A stretch of DNA of 58,675 nucleotides from Gammaproteobacteria bacterium. GTDB lineage: Bacteria; Pseudomonadota; Gammaproteobacteria; Pseudomonadales; Pseudohongiellaceae. The notes beneath the pieces were generated by a model. It did no database searches and had not been told where the DNA came from. It saw nothing but the letters and a program-made list of their open reading frames with translations. Below, piece by piece: positions 16,228 to 24,799 of the stretch. Each line of letters opens with the position of its first letter. The first letter of the stretch is position 1. A program made the translations under genes and the position numbers. Location of the stretch: NCBI GenBank assembly GCA_028818225.1, contig JAPPOG010000006.1, forward strand, positions 1-58,675. Direction: 5' to 3'.

Positions 16228-16821
16228 CTAGAAGATAGCAACTAAACAGCCTTTGGAGTCAGGCACGTCATCCATATTGACAGTTCCCCCTGCCAGGATT
16301 ACGTCCAATGCATCTTTCAAGTACCACTCGCTGGCATTATTTCGTTGAGTTTCGTAACCGAGTTGATCATTGATAGGGCCACGGAACAGAACTTCAGAGG
16401 TACTGGTATCGACAACAAATACCTCAGCAGTTCTTTCTACGCCCAGGGCTTTTGCTAATTGCTGCCCATCGTCTTTCATAATTGGAAAGTCGATGCCAAA
16501 TTCCTCGGCTTCCTTGGCAATGCGAGGAATATTGTCTTGAATATTGGAGTTAAACATTGTGAATGCGATGTTTTTCTCGCTGTATTCGTCGCGAACTTCT
16601 CGATAGTTAGGGAGTGCGATGCGGGCAATAGGGCATCCAACGCCCTGAACATAAAATACAGCAAGCTCGTAATCACGATAGGATTCCATTGTGTGAACTT
16701 TACCCAGATGATCCGAAAGCTCAAACTCAGGCATCGACCGCAGCCAATCATCATCAGCCATGATCGCCAAACTTGAAATGGCCAAGGCGCAGGCAATCAA
16801 AAATTTGCTCAGCGATTTCAT
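16228..16821 (-). CDS. Exported AhpC/TSA-like redoxin
   Basis: 197 residues when started at the ATG at 16821, which has GGAG seven bases upstream and begins a good signal peptide (MKSLSKFLIACALAISSLA, then MADDD). A longer frame extends 48 bases further but lacks both. The thioredoxin-fold domain contains one cysteine in the redox position, GVGCPIARIALP, and ERTAEVFVVD in the region shared with the fusion protein at 370; a second cysteine is near the C-terminus (SKGCLVAIF). It probably acts as a periplasmic thiol reductant or peroxiredoxin-like sensor. It is preceded by an FNR-type box and followed by a terminator, so it is a single-gene unit with its own oxygen-linked control. Confidence 0.82.
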   Translation of the reverse strand: MKSLSKFLIACALAISSLAIMADDDWLRSMPEFELSDHLGKVHTMESYRDYELAVFYVQGVGCPIARIALPNYREVRDEYSEKNIAFTMFNSNIQDNIPRIAKEAEEFGIDFPIMKDDGQQLAKALGVERTAEVFVVDTSTSEVLFRGPINDQLGYETQRNNASEWYLKDALDVILAGGTVNMDDVPDSKGCLVAIF

Positions 16822-16905
16822 TTTACGGCTCCTTAACCCTCTAGTTGCTAAATAATTGATGCGGTACAAGCCCGCCTAATAATCAGGCCAAGTGTACCGG
16901 ATTTC

Positions 16906-16946
16906 AGTGTATTCACTCAAAGCGCGCGTATCTTGATTAAGATCAA
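16906..16946 (-). promoter_or_regulatory. FNR/Anr box and -10 element upstream of the redoxin gene
   Basis: TTGAT-N4-ATCAA at 16933-16946 is an exact match to the FNR/Anr consensus. On the minus strand a -10-like TACACT (16911-16906) is centred 31 bases away, which places the box near -41, the position used for class II FNR activation. This would give a leader of about 75 bases before the ATG at 16821. Confidence 0.7.
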
Positions 16947-17518
16947 GCGCAACATCAACGCGACAAAACCGCGCGGCGACCTGCTAATGGTAGCAACTCA
17001 TGGGAAATCATCCTAATAAAGAGCCTCTTTTTGTCACATAAAATCACAGGAAATCCAGTCAGTTTTTAGTCACTGATTATTGCAAAGAATTTTGCAAAAA
17101 AGTCATTTTTTACAAGGAGTTATATATTGGAGGCTGGCTTCAGATATCAGTAACTGAATTGCTGAACCTGAAATTCTCATCGGCAATAAGCTATTTAGGA
17201 ATCTCCCGATCAAGTAGTCATTACTGAACTCTTTGATTGGCTAACCCCAGCCAGGATCACGAGGTCGGTACCGCAGAAAAGCCACGAAAGAACTCACAAT
17301 CCTGCAAGAAAGCAGGCTATGAGCTGATTAAACTGGTGGCGGGCGCGCAGGCACATGCCTGCCCTGCAGGTAACTCGGGGTGTATTATGGCGGGTGCTCG
17401 ATGACCTGATATGAAAAGAGTAGCAAACTGTCTATTGGGTTGAGTGGATAATCGAAAAGTGTTGTCTAATTGGATATAGTGCTTTTTTGAAATCCCTGTT
17501 GCAACGGAATTTATAGCC
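16947..17518. other. Long intergenic region between redoxin and RND genes
   Basis: About 570 bases with no open frame that looks coding. It contains an AT-rich stretch (about 17035-17130), a ribosome-site-like AAGGAG near 17115 with no credible frame after it, and a GC-rich hairpin GCAGGC-ACAT-GCCTGC at 17347-17362. It must hold the promoter of the RND gene at 17519. The length and local structure leave room for a small RNA, but nothing specific is recognised. Confidence 0.5.
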
Positions 17519-20026
17519 ATGCCTTCCCCTGTGGCCAAACTCTATAGCGATATTGTGTTTGGTAAACCGGTTCTCGTCATTACGGTGCTCCTGTTTATAG
17601 TTGCGTTTTTTTCCTGGCATGCCCAAAACTTTCGCCTGGATGCTTCTGCCGATTCGCTTTTGCTTGAAGACGATCCTGACCTCGAGTTTTCACGAGAGAT
17701 AAATACACGTTATGGCGCTAGTGATTCCGTCATCGTCGCTTACACGCCAGTGGGTGAACTGTTTGACAGAACTACACTGGCTAAAATGGAAGAGCTTAGG
17801 GAAGATTTGCTCGCTATTGACCGTGTGGAAACTGTCGACTCGATTCTGAATGTTCCGGTATTTGGTGATACACCCTTAACCGGTATATCGGAAGACTACT
17901 TAACCATTTTGGATGAGGAGCAGGACCTGCAGTTGGCACAGGCAGAAATCATGGCTAGCCCGGTTTTTTCCAATGCCTTGTTAAGTCCCGATGGAGAGAC
18001 TGCTGGTTTTCTTGTCGGCTTCGCAATCGATGAAACCTCGCGAGGTTTACTTGCACGCCGAACCGAGCTGCGCAATCTTCAACGCAGCGAAAACATCAGC
18101 CCAGAGGAAGCCAATGAGCTGGTCGAAGTTGAAGCAGAATATGCTGAATACAGCGTAGTGGCTGCCGATCGCCAACACGAAATGATTGGTAATATCAGGG
18201 CTGTCTTGGATAACTATCGGGATGATGCCCAGATTTATCTCGGTGGCGCACCAATGATCGCCGATGACCTGGTAACTTTTGTTCAGGCCGATTTGCGCAG
18301 TTTTAGTATTGCTGTGGTGTTACTCATCATTTTCGCCCTCGGATTAATCTTCCGGAAGATCCGCTGGGTGGCGATGCCATTAGCTTGTTGCGCTGTCGCA
18401 GGAACGATCATGGTAGGTGTTCTGGGATTGATGGATTGGCGGGTAACTGTGGTTTCATCTAATTTCATTTCACTGCTTCTTATTATTACTATTTCTCTAA
18501 CAGTGCATCTCATGGTGCGCTACAGAGAATTGCGGGCAACTCGCCATTTCAGTAATCACGATAGATTATTGCGTCATGCGGTGCGCAGTATGTTTCGTCC
18601 ATGTTTATATACGGCTCTTACGACAGCTGTCGCTTTTGGTAGTCTTATTGTCAGCGGAATACTGCCTATTATCACCTTTGGTTGGATGATGATGATGGGT
18701 GTGGCAACGGCACTCATCGTAGCCTTCACTTTATTTCCTGCGGTCATGAGCATGCTTCAAGCCGATACTACTCAGCTATCTTCTGATCTAAGACTTAACC
18801 TAACCGGTGCCCTAGCCAATATAACCGATAAGTTAAAAGGCAATGTGCTAGTTATTTACGGGCTAATTCTTGTTTTAAGCATCATCGGTTTAACCCGTTT
18901 GAGAGTTGAAAACAGCTTCATCGATTACTTCAGGGAGAGTACTGAAATCTATCAGGGCATGACCCTGTTCGATGATAAATTGGGTGGTACTTTGTCATTC
19001 GACGTTGTCGTCGATTTACCTGATGAAGAAAATTTTGATGATGGCTTCGACGATGGCTTTGATGATTTCGCTGATGGTTTTGGTGATTTTGATGATGGCT
19101 TCGGTGACGATTCCGATGACGATGCCTATTGGTTTACTGCACCAAAGATGGATCAGGTTAAAGCGATTCATGAATACCTCGATGCAGATCATCAAACCGG
19201 CAAAGTGCTCTCCTTTGGTGCGGTAATTCAGCTGGCGGAGAATTTAAATGCCAATGAACCTATAGATGGCTTATTGTGGGCATTGCTTTACAGTCGTATT
19301 CCCGAAACCCTGAAAGACACAGTGCTTAATCCCTTCGTTTCAATTGAAGAGAATCAACTTCGTTATAATGTGCGGGTTATTGAATCTGCCGATGACCTGA
19401 ACCGCAATGAACTTCTGCAAAGAATTGAAGCAGGTGTTGAAGAGGAGTTTGGTTTTGAAGATGAACAGGTAAGACTGACAGGAATTTTGGTTATGTATAA
19501 CAACGTTCTGCAAAGCCTGTTTCAGTCCCAGATATTAACGCTTGGTGTAGTAATGTTTGCCATCATGCTCATGTTCCTGACATTGTTTCGCTCTCTTGCC
19601 ATCGCCATGCTTTGCATCATTCCCAATGCTATCGCGGCAGTCCTGGTACTGGGCATAATGGGCTGGCTAAATATCCCACTGGATATTATGACGATTACTA
19701 TCGCAGCAATTTCAGTAGGAATTGGTGTGGATAATACGATTCACTACATGCATCGATTCAGACGTGAATTTCCGCGCTTTGGCAATTATCGGGAAACTAT
19801 GTTCTTTTGTCACAATAGCATTGGACGAGCTATGTATTTTACATCGATGACCATAGTTGCAGGATTTTCAATACTCGCCTTATCGAATTTCATTCCGACA
19901 ATCGTTTTTGGTTTATTAACCAGCTTCGCCATGATAGTGGCACTTACGGGATCGCTAACCTTATTGCCGCAGTTACTAATAACCTTTAAGCCGCTTGGTC
20001 CCGAATCACACTCGTCAAGCCAGTAG
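17519..20026 (+). CDS. RND-superfamily (MMPL-type) exporter with acidic repeat loop
   Basis: 835 residues with the same two-fold RND layout as the gene at 2730: helix near 20-38, periplasmic loop, five-helix bundle (about 255-415), then helix near 445-460, second loop and final bundle (about 675-825). GVGVDNTIHYMHR marks the proton-relay helix of the second half. The second periplasmic loop carries a low-complexity insertion at about residues 501-536 built from DDGF/DGFDD units, which is not part of the family core. Cargo is unknown. It is followed after 66 bases by a lipo-cytochrome c and then a clpP gene, all on the same strand. Confidence 0.87.
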   Translation: MPSPVAKLYSDIVFGKPVLVITVLLFIVAFFSWHAQNFRLDASADSLLLEDDPDLEFSREINTRYGASDSVIVAYTPVGELFDRTTLAKMEELREDLLAIDRVETVDSILNVPVFGDTPLTGISEDYLTILDEEQDLQLAQAEIMASPVFSNALLSPDGETAGFLVGFAIDETSRGLLARRTELRNLQRSENISPEEANELVEVEAEYAEYSVVAADRQHEMIGNIRAVLDNYRDDAQIYLGGAPMIADDLVTFVQADLRSFSIAVVLLIIFALGLIFRKIRWVAMPLACCAVAGTIMVGVLGLMDWRVTVVSSNFISLLLIITISLTVHLMVRYRELRATRHFSNHDRLLRHAVRSMFRPCLYTALTTAVAFGSLIVSGILPIITFGWMMMMGVATALIVAFTLFPAVMSMLQADTTQLSSDLRLNLTGALANITDKLKGNVLVIYGLILVLSIIGLTRLRVENSFIDYFRESTEIYQGMTLFDDKLGGTLSFDVVVDLPDEENFDDGFDDGFDDFADGFGDFDDGFGDDSDDDAYWFTAPKMDQVKAIHEYLDADHQTGKVLSFGAVIQLAENLNANEPIDGLLWALLYSRIPETLKDTVLNPFVSIEENQLRYNVRVIESADDLNRNELLQRIEAGVEEEFGFEDEQVRLTGILVMYNNVLQSLFQSQILTLGVVMFAIMLMFLTLFRSLAIAMLCIIPNAIAAVLVLGIMGWLNIPLDIMTITIAAISVGIGVDNTIHYMHRFRREFPRFGNYRETMFFCHNSIGRAMYFTSMTIVAGFSILALSNFIPTIVFGLLTSFAMIVALTGSLTLLPQLLITFKPLGPESHSSSQ

Positions 20027-20092
20027 CTTGCCTAGCTTTGTATTTGTGTTTTATGCTGCGTGCGCATCCTTTGAATCAATAAGAGCTCGACT

Positions 20093-20473
20093 ATGAAGTT
20101 TTCAAAAATTTTTCTTCTATTTACAGCTATTGGGTTGCTTTCTGCCTGTGGTGGGGAATCCGAACCGCCCGCTGAACCTACAGTAGTAGAAGCATTTATG
20201 GCGGATCCAGCAGCAGTGGCGAGAGGAGAGGCGCTTTTCGTCGGTACTTGCGCAGGTTACTGCCATAGCCGGCAACCAGGAGATTCAGACGCCGTATTTC
20301 TATTTGATTGCGAATGGATTCATGGAGGCAGTGACCAGGAAATCTTCGATACTGTGACCGTAGGCGTACCGAATACGCGCATGGTTGGCTTTGGTTCAAA
20401 CTTTCCGGAAGGAGATGACGATCTCTGGAAGATCATCGCTTTTATCAGAACTAATCAACAAGCCTGTTCATAG
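20093..20473 (+). CDS. Lipoprotein c-type cytochrome with CX3CH heme motif
   Basis: 126 residues. A lipoprotein signal ends at Cys19 (LLSAC). After a short Pro/Glu linker comes one cytochrome c domain whose heme site reads C53-A-G-Y-C57-H58, i.e. three residues between the cysteines instead of two. The codons are unambiguous (TGC GCA GGT TAC TGC CAT). M97 in NTRMVGFG is a likely sixth ligand, and the C-terminal helix (DDLWKIIAFIRTNQQ) is typical. It should carry electrons at the outer face of the membrane, perhaps for a periplasmic dehydrogenase. It lies between the RND gene and clpP and may be co-transcribed with them. Confidence 0.8.
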   Translation: MKFSKIFLLFTAIGLLSACGGESEPPAEPTVVEAFMADPAAVARGEALFVGTCAGYCHSRQPGDSDAVFLFDCEWIHGGSDQEIFDTVTVGVPNTRMVGFGSNFPEGDDDLWKIIAFIRTNQQACS

Positions 20474-20500
20474 CAGTAAAATCAAAATAGTAGGAAAACC

Positions 20501-21094
20501 ATGTCAAAAGAGATAACAGCCCAGGAGAACAAGGAAGAAAAGGGAGCGGGTCGTTCCGGCTTTATTGATGAGAAGCTGTTTAAATCACGTTCACTCACAT
20601 TGTTCGGTGAGATTAATGACAAAATAGCGCGTTCGGTAACAGAAAGATTACTTGCACTGTCGGTTGAAGGCGATGATCCGATTCATCTCTACATTAGCTC
20701 GCCGGGCGGGCACGTAGAATCCGGTGATGTAGTCTATGACATGATCAAATTCATCAAACCAACGGTAAAAGTTATTGGAACCGGCTGGGTGGCAAGCGCT
20801 GCCACTACAATTTACCTGGCGGCTGAAAAAGAAAATCGCTTCGCCTTACCAAATACCCGATTCCTGATACATCAACCACTTGGTGGTTCCCGCGGCGATG
20901 CTACCGATATTGCCATTCAGGCGGAACAAATCATTAAAACCAGGGCGCGTATTAATCAATTGATTGCTGATGAAACAGGCCAAGATCTGGAGCGCGTGGC
21001 CAAGGATACTGATAGAGATTATTGGATGTCAGTTGACGAAGCAATCGACTACGGCATCGTCAATAAAATGGTTAAGTCTGTAGCTGAAATTTAA
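20501..21094 (+). CDS. clpP: ClpP-family serine protease subunit
   Basis: 197 residues. The ClpP fold is clear, with the catalytic triad S99 (GWVASAAT), H124 (FLIHQPLGG) and D173 (TDRDYWMS), and SPGGHVESG at 67-75. The substrate-side sequence GWVASAAT differs from the GQAASMGA of canonical ClpP, and a charged N-terminal extension of about 20 residues is present. No clpX or trigger factor gene is adjacent, so this is probably a second ClpP paralogue in the genome rather than the main one; whether it pairs with ClpX/ClpA is not shown. It lies 27 bases after the cytochrome gene and overlaps the end of the opposite-strand gene by four bases. Confidence 0.85.
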   Translation: MSKEITAQENKEEKGAGRSGFIDEKLFKSRSLTLFGEINDKIARSVTERLLALSVEGDDPIHLYISSPGGHVESGDVVYDMIKFIKPTVKVIGTGWVASAATTIYLAAEKENRFALPNTRFLIHQPLGGSRGDATDIAIQAEQIIKTRARINQLIADETGQDLERVAKDTDRDYWMSVDEAIDYGIVNKMVKSVAEI

Positions 21095-21510
21095 TCGTTA
21101 AGCACTTTTTTAAAGACCGCTTGCCGGTCTTTCGCTAAAACACAAACCACCATAAAGTCTGGAACACAGGTCGCAGCGAAAGCCACGGCAGTTTCACTGT
21201 CGACTAACTCTGCCTGAATGATTCCAATTACGCCTGCATACTCTACTTCAACCCGAGCAATATTGCCTTCCACAGTTCCATCTTTGCTGTTCCAGGTGAA
21301 ACCCATGGATTCAATTTGATGGACTTTCATTACTCCATTTTCAACTTCAACCCGAATTTCAAAAATAGTGCCATCGCCAACCCAGTGGCCGGACCAAATG
21401 GAATCATCAAATTCTTGGGCAAGGGTGATGTTTGCCAAGAGCAAGTACATGGTGGATAGAGAAATGGTTAATCTAGTTAATCGCAAGGCCAACTCCAAAT
21501 AATTGTCCAT
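21091..21510 (-). CDS. Exported protein of unknown function
   Basis: 139 residues when started at the ATG at 21510, which gives a signal peptide (MDNYLELALRLTRL, then a hydrophobic stretch ending ANITLAQ). This start overlaps the end of the NnrU gene by 38 bases; an ATG at 21450 would avoid the overlap but leave no positive charge before the hydrophobic part. The mature region is beta-rich (SGHWVGDGTIFEIRVEVENG, then TVEGNIARVEVEYAG) with two cysteines near the end that may form a disulfide. It looks like a small lipocalin- or DUF-type periplasmic barrel. I do not recognise the family. Confidence 0.65.
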   Translation of the reverse strand: MDNYLELALRLTRLTISLSTMYLLLANITLAQEFDDSIWSGHWVGDGTIFEIRVEVENGVMKVHQIESMGFTWNSKDGTVEGNIARVEVEYAGVIGIIQAELVDSETAVAFAATCVPDFMVVCVLAKDRQAVFKKVLND

Positions 21511-22039
21511 GACTGACGTAAACAATGAAGTAAATAATTGCACCGACAACTACAGCAATCAGGTCACGCCATAACCAACCTGATTCGGGTACCAATGTAG
21601 ACTGAAAATTATTGCGCAAGCTTACAAATTTCAGACCGGCCCAGAGCGAAAAACTTCCGAATAACAACATTGATGCCAGATCCCCGTTGGCCCAGAGATG
21701 AGCCGAACCCCAAATGCAAACGCCGAGCAGCATTGGATTGCGAAGTTGCCAACGTATAAAGGACATGGGGATGTTGCCGGCAACTACAAATATAAAGGCC
21801 GGAATCATCAAGATAGACGAGATATACCTTAATTCAAAAACTGGCTCCCAGACCATGACAAAAGGCGCAATGGATTTTCCCCAGATGATTAGCGCCAGCC
21901 CTACCAATGCGCACACGGAGTACATGCCCATGTAGGCGGGTATCCCTAGTAGCTCATTTCTAAACTTATCCCTCAAGCCAAATTCTCGGAACAGGTGGGG
22001 CAACAGAAAAAGGGCCAGGCCAAGGCAAAGAACCAACAC
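21473..22039 (-). CDS. NnrU-family integral membrane protein
   Basis: 188 residues from a GTG start, with about six membrane helices. The opening (LVLCLGLALFLLPHLFREFG, then RDKFRNELLG and YMGMYSVCALVGLALIIWG) follows the NnrU pattern: a helix with an embedded His, an Arg-rich loop and a GxYxxxxxxG helix. NnrU was named for a role near nitrite/nitric oxide reductase genes, but most members are not linked to denitrification and the activity is unknown. No denitrification gene is present here. It is first of a two-gene minus-strand unit with the exported protein that follows. Confidence 0.78.
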   Translation of the reverse strand: MLVLCLGLALFLLPHLFREFGLRDKFRNELLGIPAYMGMYSVCALVGLALIIWGKSIAPFVMVWEPVFELRYISSILMIPAFIFVVAGNIPMSFIRWQLRNPMLLGVCIWGSAHLWANGDLASMLLFGSFSLWAGLKFVSLRNNFQSTLVPESGWLWRDLIAVVVGAIIYFIVYVSHGQLFGVGLAIN

Positions 22040-22154
22040 GAAAGGACAATTCTCAAGCAGATAAAAGGCCAGTGTAGCACGTAAAGGCTGATGTCATTTT
22101 CCAGAATGTAGAAATCTAGGGGCATTCAGCGGGATCAAGCAAATTCTATGGTAC

Positions 22155-22191
22155 TTGACATATTAATTAATTAAATGCTTAATTAATTAAT
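22155..22191 (+). promoter_or_regulatory. Promoter and 13-bp palindrome before the TetR gene
   Basis: A perfect TTGACA (-35) lies at 22155-22160 and CTTAAT (-10-like) at 22178-22183, 17 bases apart. A long inverted repeat with 13-bp perfect arms (22162-22174 and 22179-22191) and a 4-base centre spans the spacer and -10. A TetR dimer bound here would block the promoter, so autorepression is likely. Confidence 0.65.
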
Positions 22192-22222
22192 TCGGTGACC
22201 TAACAGCAGGAATGACAGGGAT

Positions 22223-22864
22223 ATGGCACAAGTCACAACCAACAAATCCAACCTCGGACGGCCCGCTGGCAGCGCTAGCGATAAAGTAAGGGGTGAGCTA
22301 ATCAATTCCGCCAGACAGCATTTTCTGGCGCGGGAATTCAAAGCCGTTTCCGTTAGACAGATCGCGGAATCAGCTGGCGTAAATGGTGCCATGATCAATT
22401 ACTACTTTGGCGGAAAAAAAGGTCTGTATCTGGCAATGGTTGATGATGTTCTAAACGAGTTGGACGAAGCGCTAAGCGGTTTAAGAGCTGACAGTGAAAT
22501 AACTCTGGCAGATTTTGGTCATAGCTATTCGCTAGTGCTGGCACGAAATCCCTGGTGGCCCAATTTTATGATCAGGGAAGTACTCTTTAGCGACGGAGAA
22601 GTCAGAGAAGCGATTGTTGACAGGTTTGGCTCAATTATCGGACCAAAACTTTTTCATTTGGTCCAGCAGGAAATTGATAAAGGCAACTACCGTGATGATC
22701 TGAATCCGCAACTTGCCATAATTTCTTTTATGGGTATGACTATTTTTCCTTTTATTGCCCGCCCGTTAATTGAACAGGTCTTTGGAATAAATCTTGATGA
22801 AGCCATGGCCTCCACTATTGCGCAGCATAATCAACAACTTTTTATGCAGGGAGTCGCTGCTTAA
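22223..22864 (+). CDS. TetR-family repressor of the ABC exporter (CecR-like)
   Basis: 213 residues. A TetR/AcrR helix-turn-helix lies at about 20-65 (INSARQHFLAREFKAVSVRQ, IAESAGVNGAMINYYFGGKK), followed by the all-helical ligand-binding domain. The order TetR-HlyD-ATPase-permease is that of E. coli cecR-ybhGFSR, whose regulator controls an exporter linked to antibiotic sensitivity. It is 13 bases before the adaptor gene and behind a palindrome that covers its own promoter. The inducer is not known. Confidence 0.85.
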   Translation: MAQVTTNKSNLGRPAGSASDKVRGELINSARQHFLAREFKAVSVRQIAESAGVNGAMINYYFGGKKGLYLAMVDDVLNELDEALSGLRADSEITLADFGHSYSLVLARNPWWPNFMIREVLFSDGEVREAIVDRFGSIIGPKLFHLVQQEIDKGNYRDDLNPQLAIISFMGMTIFPFIARPLIEQVFGINLDEAMASTIAQHNQQLFMQGVAA

Positions 22865-22877
22865 GCAGGTGATCGAT

Positions 22878-23837
22878 ATGACCAGCAAGCGCTATAAAGT
22901 CTACTTTTCCATACTACTCTCAAGTTTATTAGTTGCCTGTGAAGAACCGGCACAAATGGCTGTAGGGCAGTTGGAATCAGATCGAGTTGAAATCGTTGCG
23001 GAATCGAATGAGCCAATTGTTTCTATCCCTGTGCTCGAAGGCGATGTGCTTAACCAGGGAGGAATAATTCTCCGTCAGGATACTAATCGCATCGATATAA
23101 GAATTCAGGAAGCCGATGCCAATATCGAGCGCATCCAGGCAATTCTTGATGAACAGATTGCAGGTCCGCGACCAGAAACTATCGATGCGATGCAGGCCAA
23201 TCTACTGGAAGCAAATATTGAAAGAGATTTTCGTGCACGGGAGCTCAACCGCCTAACTGGTTTACGGGAACAGAATTTAACTTCAATTGAGAGTATCGAT
23301 ACTGCTCAAATGTTATTGGCACGAGCAGAAGCAAGAATAAACCTGTTTACTGCACAACTTGCCGAGCTACAAGCAGGCACTCGTGAAGAACAGATCGCCC
23401 AGACACGTCATCAATTACAGCAGGCCAGTGCACAGTTGAACAGCTTGCGCTTCGATCGGGAACGCTTATTCGTGATAGCTACTGCATCTGGCCTGGTGGA
23501 TTCGCTCCCTTTCGAAGTAGGTGAGCGGCCCCGCGTGGGTGATGTTGTCGCAGTCTTGTTGACTGGCTCTCAGCCCTATGCCCGGGTCTACATTCCTGAA
23601 CCCATGCGCGTCGGCATTAATATTGGCTCAGAACTTTTAGTTCACATAGATGGCATTGAAAACCCATTAGCGGGCACGGTAAGGCGAATTGCCTCAGAAT
23701 CCAGTTTTACACCGTACTTTGCACTTACTGAAAGAGATCGCAGCAGACTTTCTTACATGGCAGAGATCGCGCTGCCTGACACAACAAGCCGATTACCTGA
23801 AGGCGTGCCGGTTCAGGTCTATTTTGACTCGCCATGA
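22878..23837 (+). CDS. HlyD-family adaptor lipoprotein (YbhG-like)
   Basis: 319 residues from the ATG at 22878; an in-frame start 84 bases upstream would lie inside the TetR gene. The N-terminus is a lipoprotein signal with lipobox LVAC (Cys18) followed by EEP. Two short lipoyl halves flank a long coiled-coil hairpin (about 75-205, Ala/Glu/Gln-rich), and the C-terminal beta domain includes ATASGLVDSLPFEVGERPRV. It should join an inner-membrane ABC transporter to an outer-membrane channel. Family members usually have an N-terminal membrane helix; a lipid anchor instead is a variation. Its stop overlaps the ATPase start (ATGA). Confidence 0.83.
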   Translation: MTSKRYKVYFSILLSSLLVACEEPAQMAVGQLESDRVEIVAESNEPIVSIPVLEGDVLNQGGIILRQDTNRIDIRIQEADANIERIQAILDEQIAGPRPETIDAMQANLLEANIERDFRARELNRLTGLREQNLTSIESIDTAQMLLARAEARINLFTAQLAELQAGTREEQIAQTRHQLQQASAQLNSLRFDRERLFVIATASGLVDSLPFEVGERPRVGDVVAVLLTGSQPYARVYIPEPMRVGINIGSELLVHIDGIENPLAGTVRRIASESSFTPYFALTERDRSRLSYMAEIALPDTTSRLPEGVPVQVYFDSP

Positions 23838-24799
23838 TCGATTCTGAATTTGCCATTACTTCCCGGGGATTAACGCGCCATTTTGGTTCCCTGATCGCGG
23901 TCGATAACGTCGATCTGCGAATCCCTGCAGGTCAAATTTATGGCTTCCTTGGGCCGAATGGTTCGGGAAAATCCACTACGATTCGTATGCTTTGTGGCTT
24001 GCTAACACCGAGTGCCGGTTCGGCTCAGGTGCTGGGAATGGACACTCGAAAAGAGTCAGAAAAACTCAAGCAGTTGATCGGTTACATGACCCAAAAGTTT
24101 TCATTGTTTGAAGACATGACAGTTAGAGAGAATCTGCAGTTTATTAGTGAGATATACGCTATTAATCGAAAGCTAAGAAAGTCGCGAGTTGATGAACTTC
24201 TGGAAAAGTTTGAACTCACTGATCGTATTAAACAAAAGGCAGGATCACTCAGCGGCGGACAGAAACAGCGGTTGGCCCTGGCGGCAGCAACGCTGCATAA
24301 ACCCAAAATTCTATTTCTCGATGAACCCACCAGCGCAGTGGATCCCCAGAATCGTCGGGATTTCTGGGAAACCCTTTTCGAATTAGCAGAGCAGGGAACA
24401 ACAATTCTTGTATCGACGCATTACATGGATGAAGCGGCACGCTGCCATCGTCTGGCGGTGCTCGACCGAGGTGTAAAAGTTGCTGACGGCTCACCACGTG
24501 AATTGGGTGAGAATATCCATTCTCATGTGATTGAACTCAGCGCTGAAGATCCAGATCTGGCGCGGGCAGCACTGAGTGGTGAAGCGAACATAATCAGTAT
24601 TACACAATTGGGTATGCGTCTTCGCATACTCATTCCTAAAGAATCAAATAATCCCATTGAAATTGTTAATAGCAGGTTAGCTCAAGCCAGTATCAAGGCA
24701 GACGTTGAACAGGTCTCTCCTGATCTTGAGGATGTGTTTGTCGCAGTAACAGAATTGCGCAAAGAAAAGAAAGAGACGAAAGAGGTAATAGCGGCATGA
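23834..24799 (+). CDS. ABC exporter ATPase (YbhF-like, single domain)
   Basis: 321 residues, one nucleotide-binding domain. Walker A is GPNGSGKST (40-48), the signature LSGGQKQR (139-146) and Walker B ILFLDEP (159-165), followed by a switch histidine in STHYMDEA. The C-terminal 90 residues form the extra beta domain common in drug or multidrug ABC-2 ATPases. E. coli YbhF has two such domains in one chain, whereas here one is present and would act as a homodimer. It overlaps both neighbours by four bases, so the three transporter genes are tightly coupled. Confidence 0.88.
   Translation: MIDSEFAITSRGLTRHFGSLIAVDNVDLRIPAGQIYGFLGPNGSGKSTTIRMLCGLLTPSAGSAQVLGMDTRKESEKLKQLIGYMTQKFSLFEDMTVRENLQFISEIYAINRKLRKSRVDELLEKFELTDRIKQKAGSLSGGQKQRLALAAATLHKPKILFLDEPTSAVDPQNRRDFWETLFELAEQGTTILVSTHYMDEAARCHRLAVLDRGVKVADGSPRELGENIHSHVIELSAEDPDLARAALSGEANIISITQLGMRLRILIPKESNNPIEIVNSRLAQASIKADVEQVSPDLEDVFVAVTELRKEKKETKEVIAA

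Noticed and set aside
17347..17362. GCAGGC hairpin as a terminator
   Set aside because: It lacks a following T-run and no gene ends nearby, so it is only noted as local structure.
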